In this document: in pieces, positions 37,090 to 45,419 of the stretch | How positions within the stretch are numbered: the first letter of the stretch is position 1 | How the letters are laid out: each line of letters opens with the position of its first letter | Origin: K23-9 sp049680365 | GTDB lineage: Bacteria > Planctomycetota > Planctomycetia > Pirellulales > Pirellulaceae | Assembly: GCA_049680365.1 (NCBI GenBank) | Contig: JBAUHQ010000417.1 | Location: 1 to 64,000 of the forward strand | Length of the DNA stretch: 64,000 nt | Direction: 5' to 3' | Made by a program: the position numbers and the translations under genes | Notes under the pieces: model-generated | The model's input: only the letters and a program-made list of their open reading frames with translations | The model's database searches: none | What the model was told of the DNA's origin: nothing

Positions 37090-38550
37090 ATGGCAAGTTC
37101 AACCACATCTACAACAACACCTACACCAACTGTGGTTGTTGGTCCGCAGTCCAAAAATCCACGACCATCTCGTGAGACTCTGGGCATCTCCGCAACTGAT
37201 TCGGCAGTCCGAATGATGAGCGAAACAGCGCACGACGTTCGTGCTCCATTAACCGCTGTGCGTGAATCCGTTCGGTTGGTGCGCGACGGTGATTTAGGCA
37301 GACTCTCACCCAATCAACAAGCTTGCTTGACCTCGGCGTTGAACCAATGCGATTGCATCGACCAAATGATTGGCGAAATGGTCCAGCTAGAACGACTTCG
37401 CACCGGGATCCCGCGTGTGCAACGTCGCTGGGTCAATATCGCCGCAATCCGGCACGGCATCGAAGAAACGCTGCGCCCCTGGACAGCATCCCGACAAATC
37501 AATTTGGTTTGGGACATCAACGCTGATCATGACACGTCATTGTTTGCTGACGTTTCGATGATACGACGACTAATCGTCAATTTAGTCGGCAACGCAATTC
37601 GGGAGACACCCCAAGGCGGAACCATTATGATTGGCGTCCATCAAACCAGTAACAGTGAATCGCTGCAGTGGTCAGTCGTCGATCGAGGACGCGGTTTGAC
37701 GGAAACCGAAATGCGCGACATCGCACGCAGACAGATCTCTCATTCTGGTGGCGAAGGACTAGGACTGAGTATTTGCCGGCAACTGTCTGCTTTGCATTTC
37801 TCGCCCCTGCGAATCGAGTCCCGTTCAGGAACGGGCACCGCCGTCAGTTTCCGTACCGCTGCAGGTGGGCCAGCAGCTGTTGCCGAACGCTGGTCCCAGT
37901 GGCGTGTTAATCAACGCGAACCACTACGGACTCCCGTTAGTCGATTAGAAAAACAAAGGATCCTTTCGACTCCATCATTGCCTGCCACGCAACAAGTTCG
38001 AATGGATGCCCCTTCGGTCACCATTCAGCTTGACAGCGAAGGCAGCCGACCCAAGGTTGACGACCGCGCATCAGTCGGAACCGTCACCCTGGGTGCGGCG
38101 ATGCCACTGGATATAGCCGAGTCTTTCGACGCATTGCTGCAAAATCAAGCAGGCATGTTCGACTTGATCTATCGCACGGACGATCGCACATGGGTTTGGG
38201 TTTTCGACGCGAATTCACAACAATCGGATCAAAAGATTGATGAGATCAACGATCAAGCAAAAGCCAGAATCAAGAACATTCGACTATCGTGGTCAGACCC
38301 TCAAACGCTTCCACTGGATGGCCGACGCACGGCGCCGCGATTGACCGAAATCTTGGTTCGTCAATCGCTTGCGACCCCAAAGATCGGATCAGAAACAGAC
38401 GCAGCGTTTCTTTCTGATGACGAACCGGTTCCCTATTCCGAAGCTGCCACGCTTCGGCTTGACCAGGAAGTTCATCGACTTGGCAAACGACTGGTGCGTC
38501 AAACGCACATTCTGAAGCAGCAGGCTTCGAGACTTCGGCCCAACTTTTGA
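37090..38550 (+). CDS. Soluble sensor histidine kinase
   Basis: A 486-residue orphan kinase. H box ETAHDVRAPLTAV at about residue 45-57 (His48), N box RLIVNLVGNAIRETP at about 158-172, G1 DRGRGLTE and G2 GGEGLGLSIC complete the ATP site. No transmembrane segment is visible, so it is cytoplasmic and begins almost directly with the dimerisation/phosphotransfer helix. The C-terminal half (about 260-486) has no domain I recognise and may be the sensing or output part. No response-regulator gene is in the window. Confidence 0.88.
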   Translation: MASSTTSTTTPTPTVVVGPQSKNPRPSRETLGISATDSAVRMMSETAHDVRAPLTAVRESVRLVRDGDLGRLSPNQQACLTSALNQCDCIDQMIGEMVQLERLRTGIPRVQRRWVNIAAIRHGIEETLRPWTASRQINLVWDINADHDTSLFADVSMIRRLIVNLVGNAIRETPQGGTIMIGVHQTSNSESLQWSVVDRGRGLTETEMRDIARRQISHSGGEGLGLSICRQLSALHFSPLRIESRSGTGTAVSFRTAAGGPAAVAERWSQWRVNQREPLRTPVSRLEKQRILSTPSLPATQQVRMDAPSVTIQLDSEGSRPKVDDRASVGTVTLGAAMPLDIAESFDALLQNQAGMFDLIYRTDDRTWVWVFDANSQQSDQKIDEINDQAKARIKNIRLSWSDPQTLPLDGRRTAPRLTEILVRQSLATPKIGSETDAAFLSDDEPVPYSEAATLRLDQEVHRLGKRLVRQTHILKQQASRLRPNF

Positions 38551-38680
38551 TTGTTGCGGCAATTGAGTTTTGCCGCTGGTGATTCGAACGGCTTGCCGCC
38601 ACCGACTTAAGCAGCCGCACCACATTGGCAGCGGTTTCTGGGTAAGCAACTTCAAAAAAAGAACCTGTTTCAACAAAGTC

Positions 38681-38717
38681 GCTGTCAACGGACGGCTCAC
38701 GCCGTTCCGCTAACAGT
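38681..38717. repeat. Imperfect palindrome between convergent genes
   Basis: GCTGTCAACGGACGGC and GCCGTTCCGCTAACAG flank TCAC and form a long stem with two wobble-type mismatches and one bulge. It is located between the convergent histidine kinase and coiled-coil protein genes. It may be a REP-like dispersed repeat or a bidirectional terminator. A second, smaller hairpin (GCGGCAA/TTGCCGC) is at 38556-38576. Confidence 0.5.
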
Positions 38718-38738
38718 GGTCACTCGAGTCCGTTTAGA

Positions 38739-40247
38739 CTACGGCTTCAAGATGTCTTTCAGCTCGTTGCCTTTTTGAAGCTTCGAGTCGTCTTTTTTGT
38801 ACATGTCGGACATGTCATTGGGCAATCGCGAAGAACGAATGGAACTTTGCGGACCAAAATCTTCGCCCTTAACGGCTGATCCCAGCGGTGTGGTGACCGA
38901 ATCATCGATCGTCTTCAGGTAAGCCTGCAACTTCCAGGCAGGGATCACTGTTAGTCCTAACTCCGTTGCCTTCTGCTTGATCAAACCAAGTGCAGCCGCC
39001 TCACGAGCAGCCGCTTCGGCAGAAGCGGAATCAGCCGGCCCCGAAATCTCAGGGCTCTCGCCAATCACTAAGAACCGGATACTCGCGTCCAACGTGCCTT
39101 CGACGTTACCGTCGGAATCGACCGTGGCAGCGACTTCGGCTCCCGCAGAAGTAATCATGCCTTTGATCTGATCGTTGTCTGGGTAGCCGTCACCATCAAT
39201 GTCAATTTGCCCCGCCAAAGCGATACGTACAGGCACACCTGACTTCCAAAATGGCGAATAGATTTTGTCACCCTCGATGATCGGAGTTGCCGTTGCCGGC
39301 AACGCGACCACGCGTGCTTCTGCCGAATGCTGACCGCGGATCTTGGTCACTTGAATCGTGGCTTTGACCTTAGCATCGTCCAATCGAGTTTCATCCGCAT
39401 CGATCACGCCAAACGTGACACCTGGTCGCAACGCATCGGCGGCACCCAAATTGATCGTCACGACGTTGCCGCCATGCATGACATAATGGATCTCGCCCTG
39501 CACGCTTTCAAACTTGTCGCTTCGCAATCGGTTCAACTGCTGACGCTGTGTCTCAATCGTATTGCCCAATTGATCCGTTTTTTGCTTTAACTTGGCCACT
39601 TCCTCGGCGGACTTTTTGCGAAAACCTGTGAGTTCGCGAACCGTCTTGGTCAAATTGTCGCGTGTCTCTTCTTTCTCTTGGTTCATCCGCTCGCGATCTT
39701 CGGTGAACAAATTTTGCTCGTCCGCCAATTTCTTGTCGGCAGACTTGCGATTGTCCTCGGCGACCTTCTGTGCTTGCCGAGCGTTTTCGACATCGCTATC
39801 GGCTTGCGACCGAATTTGCTGCTGTTCTTTGGTCGCGGTGGCGTACTGAGTGGTTCGCGAACGAATTGCGTTGACAAAGAACTCTGGCAATTGCGAATAG
39901 TTTTTCTGCGATGCTTCGGCAGCGGGGCCAAAGTACGACATATCGCGAACAAAGTTCTTGGCGATCAAATCCATGTCCACGTCACCACTGCTGGTCGTGG
40001 CGAGCGACTTGAATTCGTCATCGCTCATTGGTTGAATGCCAAGCATTTTCTTCAGCGTATTGAGATTCTTTTCTTGATCGCGAATCTGGTTGCTGGCATT
40101 GTCGTATTTCGTTTTGATATCGACCGCTTCGATCGACTGGACATTACCCCAGCGCCAAAAGAAGTAGTTCAGTGCCAGGGAAAGGACCAAAAGGATCATG
40201 CAGGCAATCAAACTGCCGCGGATGACTGAATCGTCGCGTGCCGCCAT
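38739..40247 (-). CDS. Membrane-anchored coiled-coil protein
   Basis: A 502-residue protein. One membrane segment at about residues 11-30 (GSLIACMILLVLSLALNYFF) is followed by a long coiled coil at about 40-245 rich in Glu, Lys, Gln and Asn. The C-terminal half starts with YVMHGGNVVTINLGAADALRPGVTFGVID, a small beta-barrel-like segment, then DIDGDGYPDNDQIKGMITSAG...DASIRFLVIGESPE, which resembles a BRCT-like or Rossmann-like unit. Probably periplasmic. It is divergent from the pseudopilin cluster, which hints at a structural link to that machine, but nothing proves it. Function unknown. Confidence 0.7.
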   Translation of the reverse strand: MAARDDSVIRGSLIACMILLVLSLALNYFFWRWGNVQSIEAVDIKTKYDNASNQIRDQEKNLNTLKKMLGIQPMSDDEFKSLATTSSGDVDMDLIAKNFVRDMSYFGPAAEASQKNYSQLPEFFVNAIRSRTTQYATATKEQQQIRSQADSDVENARQAQKVAEDNRKSADKKLADEQNLFTEDRERMNQEKEETRDNLTKTVRELTGFRKKSAEEVAKLKQKTDQLGNTIETQRQQLNRLRSDKFESVQGEIHYVMHGGNVVTINLGAADALRPGVTFGVIDADETRLDDAKVKATIQVTKIRGQHSAEARVVALPATATPIIEGDKIYSPFWKSGVPVRIALAGQIDIDGDGYPDNDQIKGMITSAGAEVAATVDSDGNVEGTLDASIRFLVIGESPEISGPADSASAEAAAREAAALGLIKQKATELGLTVIPAWKLQAYLKTIDDSVTTPLGSAVKGEDFGPQSSIRSSRLPNDMSDMYKKDDSKLQKGNELKDILKP

Positions 40248-40798
40248 GGTTTCTTTTTTGGATAGCGAGGTGCGGAAAAGAGAAGGACAAGATTGGTGCA
40301 GCAGAGCATAATTAGCTCAATCAATACCGTACCGAAAAATGCCGTCTTTCAAGGTTATTCACCATTCTAAGCGAATCTACCTCTGTTCCAACAGAATCGG
40401 TCTTCTGAAGCACCGTTTCGAGTGCTTTTAACGGTTATTCGGTTCTTAAGCCAATCTCGCCCAGATTTTGGGCGACAAACGGGTGTTTTTCGAACATCCA
40501 AACACGGATTTCGAGGTTTTTCGCCAACTCGCAACTAAATTACCGTTGTTCCGATAGGACCTCGTGGGACGCAAACTGTACTTATTCTGTTGAAACACGC
40601 TGGCTGCGCCAATGTCCAAACCGCCAGGGCCGATTCGGACAACGTGACTGCAATCCTGTCATCCCATCGACGAAACCTTCACTGGACGACTGGGTTAGAA
40701 TAGGAGATAGATTGGCTTGTCAGACAAGATCGACTGGCGAACGAGCCCTGATGTTAGGGCATTGCACTCCCCCAAAATCTCCCACCAATAACTGACCG
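40248..40798. other. Divergent intergenic region before the pseudopilin cluster
   Basis: 551 bases with no gene. Small palindromes are CTTGTC-A-GACAAG at about 40717-40729 and GCCCT/AGGGC around 40746-40761, 40 bases before gspG. Promoters for both flanking transcripts must lie here; no clear hexamers were found. Confidence 0.45.
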
Positions 40799-41227
40799 AT
40801 GCGACAAAAACCAAACTCACGCCGCCCTTCATCCACTCGTTCCCGTCGCGGCTTTACGCTGCTGGAACTCTTGCTCGTGCTCGCCATTTTGGTCGTGCTG
40901 GGCGGTATCGTTGGCGCAAATATGATGGGCGCTCAACAACAGGCCAATGTTGATGCGTCGCAAGTTCAAATGGACAATATCAAATCAACCATCCAGATGT
41001 ATCAATTACGTATGAATGGTCTGCCAGAAACACTGGACATGCTTCGCGATGGCCCCAGCGACGCCGCCAAAAAAGCCAAGTGGATCGAGCCCATGATGAA
41101 AGAAATCCCTACCGATGCGTGGGGCAATCCATTTGTCTACGCGGTCAATGGCAACGGATTCGAGATTCGTAGTGGCGGCATTGACGGACAAGTCAATACG
41201 GACGACGACATCATCGTGACCGACTGA
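40799..41227 (+). CDS. gspG: Major pseudopilin GspG-like
   Basis: A 142-residue prepilin-like protein. A basic 17-residue leader ends at RRG, cut before FTLLELLLVLAILVVLGGIVG, with Glu at +5. The C-terminal part has IPTDAWGNPFVYAVNGNGFEIRSGGIDGQVNTDDDI, the calcium-binding GspG signature. It would form the pseudopilus shaft of a type II secretion system. First gene of the cluster; the next starts 146 bases on. Confidence 0.92.
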   Translation: MRQKPNSRRPSSTRSRRGFTLLELLLVLAILVVLGGIVGANMMGAQQQANVDASQVQMDNIKSTIQMYQLRMNGLPETLDMLRDGPSDAAKKAKWIEPMMKEIPTDAWGNPFVYAVNGNGFEIRSGGIDGQVNTDDDIIVTD

Positions 41228-41372
41228 TCGGAACGTCTGATTGGGTCCGCCGGTTCAAATGTTGATCGGCATCCAGCGCGGGGGGGAACTGTCGCAACTG
41301 CGTTTCGATTCGTTTGAACAACTGTTTGCATTTCACGTTCCTGCTTGCGTTCAACCCCCAGCCTGTTTCTTG

Positions 41373-41993
41373 ATGTTCGCTGCTCGCCCAAACCGCCGTG
41401 CTTTCACGCTACTAGAGCTATTGCTTTCGATTGCGGTGCTCGCTGCGATCACGGCAGTCGCCTTGCCGAACATTGCGATGGTCCTTGGCGACCGTCGCCT
41501 GGTTCGTGGTGCCGATATGCTCCGCATCGAAATGACCGAACTGCGTTTGGAATCGATGCGTGAGGGTCGCGTGATGATGTTGGACGCGATGTTAGAAGAA
41601 GGCACGCTTCGCATTCGACCCTACTTTTCAATGGCGGACGCTGTCGAAGCAACTGATATGACGGGCTCTCAATCTGCCATGCTCAGCGGCGCAGACTCGG
41701 GAACGATGGTGGCTGTTCCTGTTGATGAACAAGCCAATAAAGAAATCGAATTGCCCGAAGAGATCATCGTTCAGACGGTGGCCGTCGTGTCGGCGGCACG
41801 AGCAATGGAAATCCAACAGCAAACCGCTGGCGACCAAGCATCGGGCTACAGCCAGCCGATCTTGTTTTACCCCGATGGTACGACCAGCAATGCGGCGGTC
41901 ATTTTGGCTCATCCCACACTGGGCAACATCACGGTGAAACTGCGTGGCATCACCGGCGAAGTCAACATCGGCAAAGTGGAGGCACCGCAATGA
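41373..41993 (+). CDS. gspH: Minor pseudopilin GspH-like
   Basis: A 206-residue prepilin-like protein. The start at 41373 gives a short leader MFAARPNRRA and the hydrophobic helix FTLLELLLSIAVLAAITAVALP with Glu at +5. The residue before the cut is Ala, not the usual Gly. The middle contains a Gln/Ala-rich region and the C-terminus a strand LPEEIIVQTVAV and ILFYPDGTTSNAAVIL, typical of the GspH/FimT domain. The stop overlaps the next ATG as ATGA. Confidence 0.85.
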   Translation: MFAARPNRRAFTLLELLLSIAVLAAITAVALPNIAMVLGDRRLVRGADMLRIEMTELRLESMREGRVMMLDAMLEEGTLRIRPYFSMADAVEATDMTGSQSAMLSGADSGTMVAVPVDEQANKEIELPEEIIVQTVAVVSAARAMEIQQQTAGDQASGYSQPILFYPDGTTSNAAVILAHPTLGNITVKLRGITGEVNIGKVEAPQ

Positions 41994-42490
41994 TGCCTCC
42001 CTTACATCAGCCGAATCCATGCAAAGCACGACGACGTGGATTTTCGCTTCTGGAAATGGTGCTTTCGCTGGCGATCTTGGGTGCTTCGCTAGCGATCATC
42101 GCTCAGATTGCTGACACCGGCGTCGATGCCGCACAAGAAGCCAATGACCTTGCGCTGGCACGTATTTTATGCCAAGCTCAGCTATCCGAAGTCTTGCTCA
42201 ACGCGACCATGGGCCAAACGCCCACGCCGGTGTTTGAGGTGCCTGCGGAGCCTTTTGATTCCGCGTCGACGACAGCGTTTACATACACCATCGAAATTCA
42301 ACCGGCCTCGCTAGACGGCATGTTGATGGTTCGTGTGTTGGCCGTTGGCGCGGATAGCCGAGGCAAGACGATTGCACAGTATTCGCTGGACCGATGGATG
42401 ATTGACCCAGCGATTGGTTTGCTGGAAGCCGAGATGGAAGAGGAAGCCGCCAAGGAAGAAGCCGCCGGCACCGCAACCGAGGCGACTTAA
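41990..42490 (+). CDS. gspI: Minor pseudopilin GspI-like
   Basis: A 166-residue prepilin-like protein with leader ending KARRRG and helix FSLLEMVLSLAILGASLAIIAQ (Glu at +5). The body AQEANDLALARILCQAQLSEVLL fits GspI. The C-terminus is an acidic Ala/Glu tail. Overlaps gspH by four bases and shares one base with the next start (TAATG), so translation of the set is probably coupled. Confidence 0.82.
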   Translation: MMPPLHQPNPCKARRRGFSLLEMVLSLAILGASLAIIAQIADTGVDAAQEANDLALARILCQAQLSEVLLNATMGQTPTPVFEVPAEPFDSASTTAFTYTIEIQPASLDGMLMVRVLAVGADSRGKTIAQYSLDRWMIDPAIGLLEAEMEEEAAKEEAAGTATEAT

Positions 42491-43662
42491 TGTTATCCAT
42501 CAAACCAAAAAAACAATCGCAACGTTTTCACCTCGTTGCGACGCTCTGCGTCGCAACACAATCTCCGACCGCTCGGCGGTCGAGTGTTTGCAGGACGCAG
42601 CACTTTGCCGACAACGATTTTCGTAGCTCGATTCGCCAGAATTCAGACCGTCTACCTTCGCCCCTGAAGTCTGCCGACTCCAGCTACATCGAAAGACCCA
42701 ACAAGTCGTTGCGTAATCGTTCACGGCAAGGATTCTCGTTACTGGAAGTCATGCTGACGCTGGCGATGGCGGTCGTGTTGATGGGTCTGGTCGGCTGGGC
42801 TTTTCAGTTCTACACGCGTGACATGAACGGCGCACACTTAGAAATCCAGCAGACTCAGCTTGCATCGGCGATCATGCAAATGATCGAAGACGACCTGCGT
42901 GCCACGTTGCATCCGGAACCTGTGGACATGTCCGCGCTCGAAACCGTCTTGTCAGCTCAAGGTGGCGGCAACGCGGCGGCTGAAGATCCAGCTCTGGCCG
43001 CTGCAGGCATTAGCGAACCAGAAATGACGGAACCAGCTGTCGAAGCTCCCGATTTGACATCCGGCACCGCGATCCTGGCGACTCCCGGTCTGATCGGCAA
43101 CCAATTTCAAATCCAAATCGACGTCAGCCGTCTACCACGCTTGGAAGAGTACGGGCTGATGATGGACCAAGATTCAGCCAACATCGAAGACGTCCCCAGC
43201 GACATCAAAACGGTCACCTATTTCGTCCAAGCACCTGGCGCGGGCGTGACGGATCCTTTGGATGCGATTGGCAACGAAACTGCGGTCCAAAGCGAAGTGA
43301 CCGGTGGACTGGTTCGCCGTGTGCTTGACCGCGCCGTGACAACCTATGCAGCCGAAACAGGCAACTTAAGTCAGCTGGCTCAGACCGGACAAATCCTGGC
43401 CCCGGAAGTCATCTCGATCGAATTTCAATACTACGACGGCATCACTTGGCAATTGGAATGGAGCAGTGACGAGCTCGTTGAATTGCCACTTGCAATCCGC
43501 ATTGATTTGTCGATGACCAGCACGATGGCCGAATCAGCTGGCCTGAGCATCGGTGACGAAGGTGCAACGCGAGTGTTTACTCACATCGTTCGTTTGCCAA
43601 TGGCGAAAATGATCGAGGAAGAGGAAGAAGAAACGACTGACACTGCGGGGACCGCACTATGA
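42490..43662 (+). CDS. gspJ: Minor pseudopilin GspJ-like, possibly with an unusually long leader
   Basis: A 390-residue frame with the prepilin site RQGFSLLEVMLTLAMAVVLMGLVGWAF at about residues 80-105. An 81-residue leader is far longer than normal; the first 60 codons include two perfect DNA hairpins (42535-42582) and look non-functional as protein. A TTG at 42709, which would give a leader of 8 residues, is an attractive alternative start. The body is longer than typical GspJ, with Ala/Glu-rich linkers and ISIEFQYYDGITWQLEWSS near the end, a GspJ pattern. ATGA overlap with the GspK-like gene. Confidence 0.78.
   Translation: MLSIKPKKQSQRFHLVATLCVATQSPTARRSSVCRTQHFADNDFRSSIRQNSDRLPSPLKSADSSYIERPNKSLRNRSRQGFSLLEVMLTLAMAVVLMGLVGWAFQFYTRDMNGAHLEIQQTQLASAIMQMIEDDLRATLHPEPVDMSALETVLSAQGGGNAAAEDPALAAAGISEPEMTEPAVEAPDLTSGTAILATPGLIGNQFQIQIDVSRLPRLEEYGLMMDQDSANIEDVPSDIKTVTYFVQAPGAGVTDPLDAIGNETAVQSEVTGGLVRRVLDRAVTTYAAETGNLSQLAQTGQILAPEVISIEFQYYDGITWQLEWSSDELVELPLAIRIDLSMTSTMAESAGLSIGDEGATRVFTHIVRLPMAKMIEEEEEETTDTAGTAL
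42535..42582. repeat. Double hairpin inside the 5' part of gspJ
   Basis: GTTGCGACGC and GCGTCGCAAC form a perfect 10-bp stem around TCT (42535-42557). CGACCGC and GCGGTCG form a second 7-bp stem around TCG (42566-42582). Two tight hairpins in a row are unlike coding DNA and suggest an inserted repeat or a control hairpin. Confidence 0.7.
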
Positions 43663-45335
43663 CCCGTACCAGTGCAATACGCATGAAATTTAACCGCGTA
43701 AAAATTAAACGTGGCGGCTTCTTCTTGGTCTTGGTGCTGATCGTGATCGTGATCGCGACGATGGCAGTGCAATCGTTCACCGGATTGATGGTCGCTTTTG
43801 ACAAGTCGGCGTATTTATCTGGCGACTTGGTGCAAGCTCGTGTGGCCGCAGAATCGGGATCGGAAGTCGCCCGATTGATTTTGTCCAACACACCCGAAAT
43901 GCGATTCGACGCTGGTGGCATCTATAACAATGGCAATCTGTTTCAAGCCATTCCTGTCTCGATGGGGATTGACGGCAACACTCCCTGCAATTTTTCCGTC
44001 GTCGCGCCCAGCTTGAACGAATACGGCCAACTTGCCGGGCTCCGCTTTGGGCTTCAAAACGAATCGGCGCGGCTGAACATCAACACGCTTCCCATCATCG
44101 AAGCGAACACCGAAGCGCTCACGGCAATCCTATCGCTGACGTCGGAGGCCAGCGCTGACCCTAGCGCAGAACCCGTCGCATCAGATAATCTTGCCTTTTC
44201 GATGCTGATGTCGCTGCCAGGCATGACCGAAGACACAGCAGCAGCGATTCTGGATTGGCTAGACGAAGACGAGGAGCCGCGCGAGCCTAACGGCTGCGAA
44301 GCGGACTACTATGCTGGCTTGACGACACGCTACGCACCGACAAACGGACCGCTGCTAAGTGTCGAAGAACTCTTGCTCGTTCGCGGCGTCACACCGTCAC
44401 TTCTCTTCGGAGCCGACAGTAACCGCAATGGAATCCTAGACCCCGACGAACAACAACGTTTCTCAGTCACCGTCGACACCCCCGGCGCACTCGGCTGGGC
44501 ACAGTACTTAACCATTCACGGCGGCGAAGCCAGCAAGACATTTGCGGGAGCTTTGCGAGTCAACGTCAACAAAGACGATTTGGAATCCCTCTACGAAGAA
44601 CTGGCTACGGCACTGGGTGACGAAACGATGGCTAGCTACATCGTCGCGTTTCGCATTGCTGGCCAATCAACTGTCGACCCAACGGCCGCCGCCAACAACA
44701 ATAACACGCAATCCGGTGGCGATTGGTCGGCCGACTTGTTGGACCAACTGGATCTCAGTGGTGGCGGCGGAACGAAGCTAAACCAAATCTTGGATTTGAT
44801 CGGATCGACGGTTACGGTCGGGCAAGGCGATCAAGCACGAAGCTACAATTCGCCGTTTGCCGACAACCCGATCGCCATGGCGCTCTACCTGCCAATCATC
44901 ATGGACGCCTTGACGACGCAAGAAGGCTTCTTCATGCCGGGCCGATTGAACATCAACGAATGCCCGGCAGAATTGCTGTACGGATTATCGCTCCTAACCG
45001 AAGAACAAGTCCAAGCAATCATCGAATCGCGAGAAATCGACGCCGAGGACCCCAATCGGCGTCACGAAACTTGGCTAATGACCGAAGGAATCGTGACGCT
45101 GCAGGAAATGCGAACACTGGTTCCCCTGCTAACTTGCGGTGGCGACGTCTACCGAGCACAGATCGTGGGCTACTTTGAAAAAGGCGGCGCATCGCACCGC
45201 AGCGAATACATCATCGACGCGACGACCGTGAATCCCAAAGTGGTTTTCTGGCGAGACTTGACCCACCTGGGTCGCGGCTTTGACTTGTCGGTCTTGGGCC
45301 TCCGGTCCGCTGTCGACGCAGCATCGGCCCAATAG
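43659..45335 (+). CDS. gspK: Minor pseudopilin GspK-like
   Basis: A 558-residue protein with the GspK pattern. The leader ends KRGG before FFLVLVLIVIVIATMAVQ; position +5 is not Glu, as usual for GspK. The large soluble part has LRFGLQNESARLNINTLP, LPGMTEDTAAAILDWLDEDEEPREPNGCEADYY and VEELLLVRGVTPSLLFG, all GspK signatures including the helix-hairpin-helix-like SAM-fold region. A second such segment (RLNINECPAELLYGLSLLTEEQVQAIIESR) is near residue 430. It caps the pseudopilus tip. Confidence 0.88.
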   Translation: MTRTSAIRMKFNRVKIKRGGFFLVLVLIVIVIATMAVQSFTGLMVAFDKSAYLSGDLVQARVAAESGSEVARLILSNTPEMRFDAGGIYNNGNLFQAIPVSMGIDGNTPCNFSVVAPSLNEYGQLAGLRFGLQNESARLNINTLPIIEANTEALTAILSLTSEASADPSAEPVASDNLAFSMLMSLPGMTEDTAAAILDWLDEDEEPREPNGCEADYYAGLTTRYAPTNGPLLSVEELLLVRGVTPSLLFGADSNRNGILDPDEQQRFSVTVDTPGALGWAQYLTIHGGEASKTFAGALRVNVNKDDLESLYEELATALGDETMASYIVAFRIAGQSTVDPTAAANNNNTQSGGDWSADLLDQLDLSGGGGTKLNQILDLIGSTVTVGQGDQARSYNSPFADNPIAMALYLPIIMDALTTQEGFFMPGRLNINECPAELLYGLSLLTEEQVQAIIESREIDAEDPNRRHETWLMTEGIVTLQEMRTLVPLLTCGGDVYRAQIVGYFEKGGASHRSEYIIDATTVNPKVVFWRDLTHLGRGFDLSVLGLRSAVDAASAQ

Positions 45336-45419
45336 GCCATCGATCTGAAAAAACGGGCCGCCAGATTATCACGACACAATTAACACTGACTTTACAACCG
45401 GCTTGATTAAAATACTGCC

